The notes below the pieces were generated by a model that made no database searches, was not told the DNA's origin, and saw nothing but the letters and a program-made list of their open reading frames with translations. A DNA stretch of 64,000 nt, from contig NC_008027.1 in the NCBI RefSeq assembly GCF_000026105.1, positions 365,501-429,500 of the forward strand, in the 5' to 3' direction. The position numbers were made by a program, and so were the translations under genes. Position 1 is the stretch's first letter. Every line of letters starts with the position of its first letter. This DNA is from Pseudomonas entomophila L48. Lineage in GTDB: Bacteria; Pseudomonadota; Gammaproteobacteria; Pseudomonadales; Pseudomonadaceae. Positions 32,001 through 40,498 of this stretch are shown piece by piece.

Positions 32001-33682
32001 TCATGGGCTCTTACGAGCAACGCATCGCCACACTTGATGTGCAGTTGGACACCGAGCGCCTGCAGGCAGTCGCCCAGGCCGAGAGCCTCGTGCGGTTTGA
32101 CCGCAAGCACTGCGCCATCTTGCAGACGATGCTCGAACCCAAGTACGGCAGCTATCGAAAAGCAGGGTTCGAGCAGACTATTGAGTTGCAGCGAAGCATG
32201 CTCGTGGCCGGGCTGATCCGTAACAGCGATTTCATCCTGAGCGAGTTGCAACATCTGGCGAACTTCCCACGGATGAGCGAGCTGGCGGCGCAGTTCGATG
32301 ACGGAGTCGGGCCCCATGTGCGAAAGGAGTACCAGCAATTTCGCGAGGCGCTTCGGACGGTCATTGAAATCCAGGAGCGCATGCTCGTCGCCCAAGGTGG
32401 CATGGACGAGTTGCTGGCGCAGGTGAGTGATGAGCTGGACATTGGTGTGGGTGGAATGTCGCGCACGGTCGGCCAACTGATCGCCGAGCGTACCTTCACC
32501 ACGGTCGACCTGCGCTTCCATCATGCCCTGAACCTGGCTGACCTGGCCCTGCATCTGGACGCAGGGCAACCCCAGCTGTTCAGGTACCGCGACGACCTGG
32601 CCGGCATCACCCTCAGGAGCGCCGCCACCGCACATGGCGAATCGCAGATGTCCAATCTGAGCGTGGCGGATCGGATCAGCATCCTACAGGAGGCGTGGGA
32701 TGCCTATGCGGCGGCGATCATCAATGCGCTTCACCTCGAGCGTACGGGCGGCGCCCTGGTCGAGGTCGACATGCTGCAGCGCTACCGCACCCATATGCAG
32801 CTGCTCAAGGACGACGCCGGGCGTCGGCTGGTCGAAGCCCTTGCCGAACAGGATGGCGTGACGCAGGTGCCCAGGCGCGTGCCGTATCCGCAAACCACTG
32901 CGCCGCAGAAAGCGATTCGCAACCGGGACGGTCTCCTGGTCATCGCCACCCAGGTTCAGGGCAAGGCCGAGCTCGAGGTGCTGGACCCACTCAGCAAGCG
33001 TGCCCTGCAGGTCTTCGACTTCAAGGAGGGAGAGTGGGTGCAGCGTGACGACACGCAGGAAGTGCAGCCCAGCGAGGGGTTGGCCGAGGATATCGACACC
33101 ATGTTGCAGGCCTTGTCCAAGGACAATGAAGATGTGCTCGTCATCGCCGCCGCCTATGTGAAGGATGATGTCAGCGGCGTAACGCTGGAGCGCCTGCTCA
33201 AGCGCCAGATCAACAAGCTCAAGGGCGTGCGTGCAGTGCTGCTGGACCAAGGCGTGAGCGAGGAGCGCATCGCGCCGTTGACGGTGGCGGTGAACGACCT
33301 GGAGGCACGCAAGACAGTGCTGTTGACGGAGTTGTACGGCAAGAGCCGTTATCCGACCGCCCACGGCCTGCGCTTCCTTCATGACCAGGGGCTGCTCAAG
33401 GTGGACTATGTCCGGCGTGAGACTTCGATCACCACCAGTCCGTTCGATGAGTTCCGGATCTCTCGCCTGAGCACGCCGGAGCAGACCAAGGGCCGTCCCA
33501 TCTGGGCGGCGCACTTCCACCTGAGCTCGCAATCGGCGCCGCTCGATACGTTTACCCAAGGGCATCTGAAACTCTGGAGCCAGCGCTTCCTGGGCAGGCA
33601 GTACGAGGCAGCCAGTGGTGAGCGTGTGCACCGCGGGCGTCTGACCAGCGCCGACGTGGAGGGCATCATTCCCTTGGCCTGA
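29030..33682 (+). CDS. Very large DUF6543 / dermonecrotic-toxin-domain protein
   Basis: 1550 residues from the ATG at 29030. No signal peptide and no clear membrane segment. The part at about residues 425-640 (LTEFAIANLSGLGDAFI, YVKELVRKVDIGGRYPAYVADAL) is the conserved block I associate with the DUF6543 family that pseudomonad annotation links to dermonecrotic or Mcf-type toxins. A Gly/Ser linker (GTGTGSGGG) near 415-422 separates it from an N-terminal domain with the repeated LRQVLSEHLLQVLLEELP and PLDTRRLVGISP elements. Residues about 940-1130 are charged and probably coiled coil. No known secretion gene or immunity gene adjoins it. Effector or toxin activity is inferred from the family name only; its target is unknown. 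Confidence 0.75.
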   Translation: MTMTSTPIFDFKSAVTRQFADRPTLRQVLSEHLLQVLLEELPWLTFVQPGLTSADPLTLDSPDPDTEYWTTAPLVDVMLQAMLDGAPLDLEAVGERHYNLGLAQPHRFAGSHDPLDTRRLVGISPALNTLLAKLIDLLRQAQVAYWRGQGSSGKSRDRWLQLLLKMALLRNLPLQGLDDQQQALVRGLIQGGDDQPSVFVVEAKLTADGQQYDVLQPGLLVVGEWDEREIVLWCAPSSQVRPFDSVDDFALSLRDELALSYRFTAMAWDRHQLEGNVFAQWVALLLEGMLERIGQLRLQGLTLAELEAHCAALSDPAQWFVDGYFVEEDGSPAVPPGIGFASARDSFAYQSGLLALALDQADAEGVAALDGILDLQAYARQQLRAQMLKDYPVEANYFPDELVLALRVAKGMPGGTGTGSGGGEPLESVGEKTLTEFAIANLSGLGDAFISEIRHTNDQLIEPWMNAEYVKELVRKVDIGGRYPAYVADALDDPATRSERTRRFAREWRQSLRFSALQAKLDRKLTEAGLQCVVDLCDGHVDAASKTSGLVPLAFKRQPTSGQHDLVRGMFVLFSTEPAVVLLYRPLHAQDPLRQFSSVADMMAAIRASSLLQESILAWMDERVRPIYANGGFSEPHVAYIGIDPFQLPDKPEPAQFDAQLWLSDVDEKLYTANRAMLMALADEQSTSNAESRWAMLAKGAWLLFDTATVLVRGPVASVAWLVQSLASLQGDGEALEQGTEFQRSLATVDLIINLGMAMLHARLPTAGVKGPRPLPQGIAFEGAPAQDGGYAAARVEPIAGKVGMPGPLGLAKHLHLDLTWRGNQGFNWLAPEQRKVLLAMRSSIELKGRRPTQAGLYEVGAGHYVSMSGETFAVSVTGDQTRVVDSAGKAGPWLVFEQGAWRIDTRLRLDAGMPKVRLEQQFTKLRVSTDSYTDNANLELAAFARCSAQVAQTHGRIEHVEKLKSQEQGRRLEAENAEDASFDWQSSDRIMGSYEQRIATLDVQLDTERLQAVAQAESLVRFDRKHCAILQTMLEPKYGSYRKAGFEQTIELQRSMLVAGLIRNSDFILSELQHLANFPRMSELAAQFDDGVGPHVRKEYQQFREALRTVIEIQERMLVAQGGMDELLAQVSDELDIGVGGMSRTVGQLIAERTFTTVDLRFHHALNLADLALHLDAGQPQLFRYRDDLAGITLRSAATAHGESQMSNLSVADRISILQEAWDAYAAAIINALHLERTGGALVEVDMLQRYRTHMQLLKDDAGRRLVEALAEQDGVTQVPRRVPYPQTTAPQKAIRNRDGLLVIATQVQGKAELEVLDPLSKRALQVFDFKEGEWVQRDDTQEVQPSEGLAEDIDTMLQALSKDNEDVLVIAAAYVKDDVSGVTLERLLKRQINKLKGVRAVLLDQGVSEERIAPLTVAVNDLEARKTVLLTELYGKSRYPTAHGLRFLHDQGLLKVDYVRRETSITTSPFDEFRISRLSTPEQTKGRPIWAAHFHLSSQSAPLDTFTQGHLKLWSQRFLGRQYEAASGERVHRGRLTSADVEGIIPLA

Positions 33683-33696
33683 GCAAAGGTCAGCAG

Positions 33697-33742
33697 GCAC
33701 CCGCTTTGCGGGTGATCGTGGCTGAAGCCGCGCCTACAGCGG
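33697..33742. repeat. Degenerate palindromic repeat
   Basis: cacccgctttgcgggtg followed by a gtggctgaagccgcgcctacagc unit that resembles the second REP family. It sits in the 87-base gap between two convergent genes and the first hairpin may act as a terminator. Confidence 0.5.
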
Positions 33743-33769
33743 TCGCTTCAAATCAATGGAGCTGGGCTT

Positions 33770-34534
33770 TCAGCGATTGCTGTAGCGGCCGTGCTTGCCG
33801 TGGGCGGGCATGGCTTGATTGCCGCGCTCGGCGATCATCTGGCGCAGGCTGACCAGCTCGATGCCCTGGGCCTTGAGCTTGGGGATCTCGCGGCTCAACA
33901 CGTCCAGTGTCTGCGGGTAGGGGTGCCCGATCAGCACCGCCGAGCCCTGCTTGCGGGCCAGGTCAATACCCTGCTGCAACTGGCCATTGATCGCTTCCAC
34001 GGTGCGTACGTCATCGAGGAACACATCCCGTGAGACATGGGCCAGGCCGACTGCCTGTGCCTCTGCCGCCGCGACGGTGGCGGCGCTGGTGCGGCTGTCG
34101 ACGAAGAACAGGTGGCGGCGCTGCAGCTCCGCCATCAGCCAGTGCATCGGCTCACGCTGGGCGGTCATGCGGCTGCCCATGTGGTTGTTGATGCCGGCGG
34201 CGTAGGGCACTTTGGCCAATGCGGCGTCCAGGCGCCGGGCCAGCTCCTCGATCGCTGTGCCGGGGTGCCAGGCATAGGGGCCGGTGGCCGGGTCCATGGG
34301 CATGTGCAGGATCACCGTGCGCCCGGCCTTGTGGGCCTGGCGGGCGAAGTCGGTGGCGTGGGGCGTGTCGGGCATGATAGCCATCGTGACCGGGCCGGGC
34401 AGGGCGAGGGTGCGGCTGTCGCGCTCGTCGCTCTGGCCCAGGTCGTCGATGATGATGCTCATGTAGGCCTTGCCCGGCGCCGCCTGGGCGGCACCGAGCA
34501 TGAGGCAGAACAGCGTGCACAGCAGATAACGCAT
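33770..34534 (-). CDS. Divergent polysaccharide deacetylase, YibQ type
   Basis: 254 residues with a signal peptide (MRYLLCTLFCLMLGAAQA). SIIIDDLGQSDERD supplies the metal-binding Asp pair, VILHMPMDP and GINNHMGSRMT the histidine motifs, and DSRTSAATVA the later conserved loop; this is the COG2861 set. The family is periplasmic. Substrate is not firmly known; a cell-wall or polysaccharide role is likely since the gene follows envC and ctpA in one direction, with only 9 bases after ctpA. Confidence 0.88.
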   Translation of the reverse strand: MRYLLCTLFCLMLGAAQAAPGKAYMSIIIDDLGQSDERDSRTLALPGPVTMAIMPDTPHATDFARQAHKAGRTVILHMPMDPATGPYAWHPGTAIEELARRLDAALAKVPYAAGINNHMGSRMTAQREPMHWLMAELQRRHLFFVDSRTSAATVAAAEAQAVGLAHVSRDVFLDDVRTVEAINGQLQQGIDLARKQGSAVLIGHPYPQTLDVLSREIPKLKAQGIELVSLRQMIAERGNQAMPAHGKHGRYSNR

Positions 34535-34543
34535 GGGAAGCGG

Positions 34544-35875
34544 TCAGTTGCCCTTGGTGATGTTCAGGCCCTTGAGCAGGCTGAGGGCCTGGCTGAGCTG
34601 GAAGTCGTTGTCCTGCGGGCGTTCCTTGCGCTTGCTGCTGCCGGTCGGGCGGTCGGCGCCGCCGTTGCCGTTGCCCAGGTGGCCTTGCAGGTCGGCTTCC
34701 TTGAAGTTGTCGTTGTCGGCTTCCGTGGTCAGCTTGGCTGGACGCACTTCGATGTCGGGGACGATGCCCTGGGCCTGGATCGAGCGGCCGTTGGGGGTGA
34801 AGTACAGCGCGGTGGTGAGCTTGAGCGCACGGTCGTTGGCCAGCGGCAGCACGGTCTGCACCGAGCCCTTGCCGAAGCTGTCGGTGCCCATCAGCACGGC
34901 GCGTTTCTGGTCCTGCAGGGCGCCGGCGACGATCTCCGAAGCCGAGGCGCTGCCGCCGTTGATCAGCACCACCAGTGGCACGCCTTCGCTGGCGTCGGCC
35001 GGGTCGGCGGAGAAGCGCAGCTCGGAGTTGGCGATGCGGCCTTTGGTGTAGACGATCAGGCCTTTGGTGAGGAAGTGGTCGGCCACTTCCACCGCGGCCT
35101 GCAGCACGCCACCGGGGTTGTTGCGCAGGTCCAGCACCACGCCGCGCAGCTTCTTGCCGTTGTCCTTGCGCAGCTTGGCCAGGGCCTTGCCCACCTCGTC
35201 GCCGGTCTTGACCTGGAACTGGGTGATGCGGATGTAGCCGTAGTCGTTCTCCAGCAGCTGGCTCTTCACGCTCTTGACCTGGATCACCGCACGGGCGAGG
35301 GTCACGTCGAAGGGCGTGCCGCCATCGCGAACCAGCGTCAGGGTGATCTTCTCGCCGACCTTGCCACGCATCTTGTCGACCGCTTCGGTCATGGTCTGGC
35401 CACGGGTCGGGGCGCCATTGATCTTGACGATCAGGTCGCCCGCCTGCACGCCAGCGCGGGAGGCCGGGGTGTCGTCGATGGGTGAGACCACCTTGATGAA
35501 ACCGTCTTCCTGGCCGACTTCGATCCCTAGGCCGCCGAATTCGCCGCTGGTGCTTTCCTGCAGCTCCTGGAAATCCTCGGGGCCGAGGTACGCCGAATGC
35601 GGGTCGAGGTTGCTGAGCATGCCCTTGATGGCGTTTTCCAGCAGCGTCTTGTCATCCACTGGCTCGACATAGGCGGCCTTGATACGGTCCATGACCTCGG
35701 CGAAGGTGCGTAGCTCCTCGAGCGGCAGCGGCGCCTTGGCGGTCACCTCTGTGGCTGGCACCGTGGCCGGCTTGGCGGCGACTGGCTTGGCCGGCTCGGC
35801 GGCAATGGCCAGGGGCGCGCCGACGACCAGGGCGATGGTCAGGGCCAGTTGAGAGAGGCGAGGCGAGTGCAGCAT
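34544..35875 (-). CDS. ctpA: Carboxyl-terminal processing protease, S41 family
   Basis: 443 residues with a cleavable N-terminus (LALTIALVVGAPLAIAA). A PDZ domain spans about 100-180 (GEFGGLGIEVGQEDGFIKVVSP). The catalytic Ser is in NGGSASASEIVAGAL and the Lys in GTDSFGKGSVQT, the Ser-Lys dyad of tail-specific proteases. It acts in the periplasm; in pseudomonads CtpA with its partner lipoprotein degrades cell-wall hydrolases. That fits its place directly after envC, whose product activates such hydrolases. The basic, Asn-rich C-terminal region (about 385-425) is low complexity. Confidence 0.93.
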   Translation of the reverse strand: MLHSPRLSQLALTIALVVGAPLAIAAEPAKPVAAKPATVPATEVTAKAPLPLEELRTFAEVMDRIKAAYVEPVDDKTLLENAIKGMLSNLDPHSAYLGPEDFQELQESTSGEFGGLGIEVGQEDGFIKVVSPIDDTPASRAGVQAGDLIVKINGAPTRGQTMTEAVDKMRGKVGEKITLTLVRDGGTPFDVTLARAVIQVKSVKSQLLENDYGYIRITQFQVKTGDEVGKALAKLRKDNGKKLRGVVLDLRNNPGGVLQAAVEVADHFLTKGLIVYTKGRIANSELRFSADPADASEGVPLVVLINGGSASASEIVAGALQDQKRAVLMGTDSFGKGSVQTVLPLANDRALKLTTALYFTPNGRSIQAQGIVPDIEVRPAKLTTEADNDNFKEADLQGHLGNGNGGADRPTGSSKRKERPQDNDFQLSQALSLLKGLNITKGN

Positions 35876-35963
35876 GTCGAACGAACTCCTGATCCTGTTG
35901 GCGCTCCTGCGGGGAGCATCGGTGCGTCACATTGGATGTGCCGCGCCGTAAAAATAGTCGAAC

Positions 35964-37262
35964 CTAGCCTCGGCACCATTGCGCGGGGTCGGAGGGGCGG
36001 CCCTGCTGGCGAATCGCGAAGTACAACCCGGCGCTGTCCTGGCCGCCGCTGTCGCCGACGGTCGAGATGGCTTCGCCGGCCTTGACGATGTCGCCGGCGC
36101 TCTTGAGCAGGCTCTGGTTGTGGCCGTACAGGCTCAGGTAACCGTTGCCATGGTCGAGGATGACCAGAAGTCCGGCGCCACGCAACCAGTCGGCGAACAC
36201 CACACGCCCGCCGTGCACGGCGCGTACCTGGGTGCCGGCGCTGGCGCCGATCATCACGCCGTCCCACTTGGCCCGGGCATCGCCACCACGGGCATCGCCA
36301 AAGCGTGCCAACAGTCGACCATTGACCGGCCACGGAAGTTTTCCCCGGGCCGCAGAAAATGCGCCGCCATAGCTGGCTCCGTCACTGGAAACCACCGGCC
36401 CCAACGTGGTGCGGGCCTTTTTCGGGGCTTCCTCGGGCGTGTTGTCGCGGGCGGCGGCCAGGGCTTGTTCCTTGAGCCGCTTTTCTTCTTCCTGCTTGGC
36501 CAGCAGGGCGCGCTGGCGGGCTTCTTCAGCCTCGCGGGCCTGGCGGGCGAGGGTTTCCTCGATGGTCTTGAGCACCTTGCCCAGGTCGGCCTGGTCCTGC
36601 TCACGGGCCTGGAGCTTCTGGTCGCGCTCCTTCATGTCGCTGTTGAGCTTGGCCAGCACCTGCTGGCGCTTGCCGCGCTCGCTTTCGAGGGCCTGGCGCT
36701 GGCTGTCGAGGTCGGCGCGTTGGGCCAGCAGTTGCTCCTGCTGGCGGCCGATATCCTGTTCGACGTTGGCCAACTGGCGCAGCGTCTCGTTGAAGGTGCG
36801 CAGCTGTTCGGTGCGCGCCTTGCTCAGGTAGTCGTAGTAAGTGAGGGTGCGGGCGAACTTTTCCGGGTTCTGCTGGTTGAGCAGCAGCTTGAGGTATTCC
36901 TCGCGGCCGTTGTTCTGGTAGGCGGAACGGGCCTGGATGGCGATCAGTCGCTGTTGTTCACTGCGGGCGCTCTGGAGTTTTTTTTTCTCGTGGTCAAGGC
37001 GCTCCAGCTCGCCCTCGGTCTTTTTTAGTTCTTGCTGCAGTGCCTCCACCTGCTTTTCGAGGTTGCCGATGTCGGTCTCGGTAGCCTTGAGGTCTTTCTG
37101 CACGCCGGATTTCTCCTCCTGGAGTTTGCCCAGCATTTTCTTCAGCTCGGCAATGTCCTGGCGGGTGGCGTCCAGCTGTTGCTGGGTCTGCGCGCGCTCG
37201 TCGGCAGCGAAGGCCGGGGCGAGCAGGCATGACAGGGCTAGTAAGAGAAAGGCGCGGAGCAT
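35964..37262 (-). CDS. envC: Murein hydrolase activator EnvC
   Basis: 432 residues from the ATG at 37262, chosen because it opens a clean signal peptide (LLLALSCLLAPAFA). Residues about 20-255 are a long coiled coil (Gln/Glu/Leu-rich heptads), followed by a linker and a C-terminal LytM domain (about 310-430). The LytM zinc ligands are degenerate: the usual His-Gly-Ile-Asp is KWDGVMI and the final HxH is LYFAIRQ, so it should be an activator of amidases rather than an enzyme. It acts with FtsEX at the division site. Upstream of ctpA, 88 bases apart. Confidence 0.93.
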   Translation of the reverse strand: MLRAFLLLALSCLLAPAFAADERAQTQQQLDATRQDIAELKKMLGKLQEEKSGVQKDLKATETDIGNLEKQVEALQQELKKTEGELERLDHEKKKLQSARSEQQRLIAIQARSAYQNNGREEYLKLLLNQQNPEKFARTLTYYDYLSKARTEQLRTFNETLRQLANVEQDIGRQQEQLLAQRADLDSQRQALESERGKRQQVLAKLNSDMKERDQKLQAREQDQADLGKVLKTIEETLARQAREAEEARQRALLAKQEEEKRLKEQALAAARDNTPEEAPKKARTTLGPVVSSDGASYGGAFSAARGKLPWPVNGRLLARFGDARGGDARAKWDGVMIGASAGTQVRAVHGGRVVFADWLRGAGLLVILDHGNGYLSLYGHNQSLLKSAGDIVKAGEAISTVGDSGGQDSAGLYFAIRQQGRPSDPAQWCRG

Positions 37263-37316
37263 GGGGTTTGGCGTACCGGGGATGGAGACTGGCCTAGTAT
37301 GCCCGCGCGGGCCTGT

Positions 37317-37351
37317 AAAAAAAACGCCCCGCAGCGTGTGCGGCGGGGCGT
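37317..37351 (-). terminator. Intrinsic terminator after gpmI
   Basis: Perfect 9-base stem (acgccccgc / gcggggcgt) with a ten-base loop; on the minus strand it is followed by a run of eight T. It lies between gpmI and envC and ends the gpmI message. Confidence 0.88.
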
Positions 37352-37382
37352 TGGTCTGGAATTCATGTGTTTTGCCGGTCCC

Positions 37383-37439
37383 GTTCGCCGGCAAGCCGGC
37401 TCCTACGCGTCATTTGTAGGAGCCGGCTTGCGGGCGAAC
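37383..37439. repeat. REP pair (inverted)
   Basis: Two inverted copies of the gttcgccggcaagccggctcc unit about 15 bases apart, between the terminator and the gpmI stop. Confidence 0.9.
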
Positions 37440-37448
37440 AGGTTTTGA

Positions 37449-38984
37449 TCAGGCATCGACCAGAATAGAGGTACCGGTCATTTCCGCAGGCTTTTCCAGC
37501 CCCAGCAGCTTGAGCATGGTCGGTGCGACATCGGCCAGCACGCCACCTTCGCGGACGGTGACTTTGCGCTTGCCGACATAGATGAACGGCACCGGCTCGC
37601 TGGTATGGGCGGTGTGCGCCTGGCCGGTGCACTCGTCTTCCATCTGCTCGACGTTGCCGTGGTCGGCGGTGATCAGTGCTTCGCCGCCCACCTTGCCCAG
37701 CGCCTCGACGATGCGCCCGACACAGCTGTCCAACGCTTCGACGGCCTTGACCGCTGCCTCGAACACGCCGGTATGGCCGACCATGTCACCGTTGGCGTAG
37801 TTGACCACGATCACGTCAAAGCGCTGCTGCTCGATGGCCTCGACGATGCGGTCGGTCACTTCCGGGGCGTTCATTTCCGGCTGCAGGTCGTAGGTGGCGA
37901 CCTTCGGCGATGGGATCAGGATGCGCTCTTCGCCTTCGAACGGTTCTTCGCGGCCACCGGAGAAGAAGAATGTGACATGCGCGTACTTTTCGGTTTCGGC
38001 GATGCGCAGCTGGGTCTTGCCGTTCTTCGCCAGGTATTCGCCCAGGACGTTGTCCAGGCTGGACGGGGCAAACGCGGCGGGTGCCGGAATTTTCGCCGAG
38101 TACTGGGTCAGGCCGATGTACGCCGCCAGCTTGGGCAGGCGTGCGCGTGGGAATTCGTTGAAGTCCGGCTCGACGAATGCGCGCGACAGCTCGCGGGCGC
38201 GGTCGGCGCGGAAGTTCATGAAGATGACCGCGTCGCCATCCTCGACCTTGACCGCTTCGCCAATGCGCGTGGCCTTGACGAACTCGTCGTTCTCCTCGCG
38301 GGCGTAGGCCGCTTGCAGGCCGGCAAGGGCGCTGTCGGCGGTGTATTCGGCGGCGCTGTCGACGATCAGGTTGTAGGCGGCGCTGACGCGGTCCCAGCGG
38401 TTGTCGCGGTCCATGGCGTAGTAGCGGCCGATCAGGCTGGCGATGCGGCCCTTGCCCAGCTTGGCGAAGGTGGCGTCGAGCAGTTCGATGGACGACTGCG
38501 CGCTGCGTGGCGGGGTGTCGCGGCCGTCGAGGAAGGCGTGCAGGTAGATCTTCTCGGCGCCGCGCTGCGCGGCCAGCTCGGCCATGGCGATCAGGTGGTC
38601 CTGGTGGCTGTGCACGCCGCCGTCGGAGAGCAGGCCAAGGATGTGCACGGCCTTGCCGGCGCTGGCCGCCTTGTCCACCGCGCCGGTGAGTACCGGGTTT
38701 TCAAAGAACTCGCCGTCGCGGATCGCCTTGGTCACCCGGGTGAAGTCCTGGTACACCACGCGGCCGGCGCCGAGGTTCATGTGACCGACTTCGGAGTTGC
38801 CCATCTGCCCGTCGGGCAGGCCCACGTCCATGCCGGAACCGGAGATCAAACCGTGCGGCTGGGTGGCGCGCAGGCGGTCGTAGACCGGTGTGTTGGCGGC
38901 GAAGATGGCGTTGTATTCGGGGCTTTCGCTGTGACCGAAGCCATCCAGGATGATCAGGACCAGGGGTTTAGGCGTACTCGTCAT
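37449..38984 (-). CDS. gpmI: 2,3-bisphosphoglycerate-independent phosphoglycerate mutase
   Basis: 511 residues from the ATG at 38984 (a TTG one codon earlier is also possible). [11 protein letters not shown] binds the first manganese, Ser64 in [11 protein letters not shown] is the phospho-acceptor and [11 protein letters not shown] with [12 protein letters not shown] completes the second metal site. It interconverts 3- and 2-phosphoglycerate. Divergent from the rhodanese-grxC-secB operon across a 206-base gap. Confidence 0.96.
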   Translation of the reverse strand: MTSTPKPLVLIILDGFGHSESPEYNAIFAANTPVYDRLRATQPHGLISGSGMDVGLPDGQMGNSEVGHMNLGAGRVVYQDFTRVTKAIRDGEFFENPVLTGAVDKAASAGKAVHILGLLSDGGVHSHQDHLIAMAELAAQRGAEKIYLHAFLDGRDTPPRSAQSSIELLDATFAKLGKGRIASLIGRYYAMDRDNRWDRVSAAYNLIVDSAAEYTADSALAGLQAAYAREENDEFVKATRIGEAVKVEDGDAVIFMNFRADRARELSRAFVEPDFNEFPRARLPKLAAYIGLTQYSAKIPAPAAFAPSSLDNVLGEYLAKNGKTQLRIAETEKYAHVTFFFSGGREEPFEGEERILIPSPKVATYDLQPEMNAPEVTDRIVEAIEQQRFDVIVVNYANGDMVGHTGVFEAAVKAVEALDSCVGRIVEALGKVGGEALITADHGNVEQMEDECTGQAHTAHTSEPVPFIYVGKRKVTVREGGVLADVAPTMLKLLGLEKPAEMTGTSILVDA

Positions 38985-39129
38985 CAATCAAACTCACGGT
39001 TGTTCAAAGATGATAAAGACACGCATTTTAGGGCAAATCCGCCAGCGGCGGCGAATATTCCTCCCCTTGCCCGACCAGCGCGGTCGGATATGCAACATGA
39101 AGGCGCTTTTCCGGCCGGCCCGGTGGGCT

Positions 39130-39157
39130 TTGGCGGTCATGGGGGGCTGTGTATACT
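39130..39157 (+). promoter_or_regulatory. Candidate sigma-70 promoter of the yibN-grxC-secB operon
   Basis: TTGGCG (39130-39135), 16-base spacer, TATACT (39152-39157), 34 bases ahead of the rhodanese-like gene. Strong -10 match. Confidence 0.55.
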
Positions 39158-39190
39158 GGCCGCCATTTTCAATCGCCTGGAACACCGCTG

Positions 39191-39604
39191 ATGGTTGCTC
39201 ACCTGATTCAATTCGCGACAGATCACTTCATCCTGGTGGCGATCTTCGTCGTCCTGCTGATCCTGCTGCTGATCAACGAAGTCCGCCGTGGCGGCCAGAG
39301 CCTGAGCAACGGCCAGCTGACCGCCCTGGTCAATGCCGAAAAGGCCGTGGTGATCGATATCCGCCCAGCCAAGGAGTACTCGGCCGGGCATATCGTCGGT
39401 GCGCTGAGCATTCCGCAGGACAAAGTGGCCGGCCGCATGAGCGAGCTGGAAAAGCACAAAGACAAGACCCTGATCGTCGTCGACGCGATGGGCCAGCAGT
39501 CCGGCACCCTGTGCCGCGAGCTGCTCAAGGCTGGTTTCACCGCCGCCAAGCTCAGCGGTGGCGTTTCCAGCTGGAAAGCCGATAACCTGCCCCTGGTGAA
39601 GTGA
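39191..39604 (+). CDS. Membrane-anchored rhodanese-like protein, YibN type, catalytically degenerate
   Basis: 137 residues from the ATG at 39191. One N-terminal membrane helix (FILVAIFVVLLILLLI) is followed by a single rhodanese domain (VVIDIRPAKEYSAGHIVGALSIP). In the active-site loop the usual Cys is Asp (VVDAMGQQSG), so sulfur transfer is unlikely; E. coli YibN has the same change. It heads an operon with grxC and secB, the same order as in enterics, which hints at an envelope or protein-export link. Confidence 0.9.
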   Translation: MVAHLIQFATDHFILVAIFVVLLILLLINEVRRGGQSLSNGQLTALVNAEKAVVIDIRPAKEYSAGHIVGALSIPQDKVAGRMSELEKHKDKTLIVVDAMGQQSGTLCRELLKAGFTAAKLSGGVSSWKADNLPLVK

Positions 39605-39605
39605 T

Positions 39606-39860
39606 ATGAAGCCCGTCATCGTCTATTCCAGCGACTACTGCCCCTACTGCATGCGCGCCAAGTACCTGCTCGAGAGCAAGGGCGTGGCGTTCGAGGAGAT
39701 CAAGGTCGACGGCAAACCCCAGGTTCGCGCCGAAATGAGCCAGAAGGCCGGGCGCACCTCGGTGCCGCAGATCTGGATCGGCAGCACGCACGTCGGTGGA
39801 TGCGATGACCTCTATGCCCTGGAGCGCGCCGGCAAGCTCGACGCGCTGCTGGCGGCCTGA
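39606..39860 (+). CDS. grxC: Glutaredoxin 3
   Basis: 84 residues, the usual size. Active site CPYC (Cys12 and Cys15) after VIVYSSDY, cis-proline in TSVPQIWIG and the GGCDD glutathione-binding motif. It reduces protein disulfides with glutathione in the cytoplasm. It begins one base after the rhodanese gene ends. Confidence 0.95.
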   Translation: MKPVIVYSSDYCPYCMRAKYLLESKGVAFEEIKVDGKPQVRAEMSQKAGRTSVPQIWIGSTHVGGCDDLYALERAGKLDALLAA

Positions 39861-39899
39861 TTCGCACTGCATTCAAGAACATTAGGAAAAGGATCTGCC

Positions 39900-40382
39900 A
39901 TGACCGAGCAACAGACCAACGGCGCCACTGACGCCAACGCCCCACAATTCTCCCTGCAGCGCATCTACGTGCGCGATCTGTCGTTCGAGGCCCCGAAAAG
40001 CCCGCAGATCTTCCGCCAGCAGTGGGAACCGAGCGTTTCGCTGGACCTGAACACCCGCCAGAAAGCCCTGGAAGGCGACTTCCACGAAGTGGTGCTGACC
40101 CTGTCGGTAACCGTCAAGAACGGTGACGAAGTGGCCTTCATCGCCGAAGTGCAGCAGGCCGGCATCTTCCTGATCGCCAACCTCGACGCCGCTTCCATGA
40201 GCCACACCCTCGGCGCCTTCTGCCCGAACATCCTGTTCCCGTACGCCCGTGAAACCCTGGACAGCCTGGTGACCCGCGGTTCGTTCCCGGCACTGATGCT
40301 GTCGCCGGTCAACTTCGACGCCCTGTACGCGCAAGAGATGCAGCGCATGCAGGAAGCCGGTGAAGTGCCGACCGTGCAGTAA
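39900..40382 (+). CDS. secB: Protein-export chaperone SecB
   Basis: 160 residues. [22 protein letters not shown] at about residues 21-42 and [10 protein letters not shown] are the SecB core strands; acidic N-terminus. It forms a tetramer that keeps precursors unfolded and hands them to SecA. Preceded by an AGGAAAAGG ribosome binding site and followed by a strong terminator, so it is the last gene of the operon. Confidence 0.96.
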
Positions 40383-40396
40383 GGCTGCAAGCCATG

Positions 40397-40423
40397 AAAA
40401 AGCGCCTCGAGGGGCGCTTTTTT
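40397..40423 (+). terminator. Intrinsic terminator after secB
   Basis: Hairpin aaagcgcc / ggcgcttt with loop tcgagg, followed by six T, 15 bases past the secB stop. Confidence 0.88.
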
Positions 40424-40439
40424 CTTGCCTGTCGGGACT

Positions 40440-40494
40440 GTTCGCCGGCAAGCCGGCTCCTACAGGTGACGTAGGAGCCGGCTTGCCGGCGAAC
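40440..40494. repeat. REP pair (inverted)
   Basis: Inverted gttcgccggcaagccggctcc copies with a short centre between secB and trmL. Confidence 0.9.
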
Positions 40495-40498
40495 CCGC

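Noticed and set aside
30245..32635. 796-codon open frame on the minus strand within the DUF6543-type gene
   Set aside because: Same antisense signature; the plus-strand product has recognisable conserved blocks on both sides of this interval.
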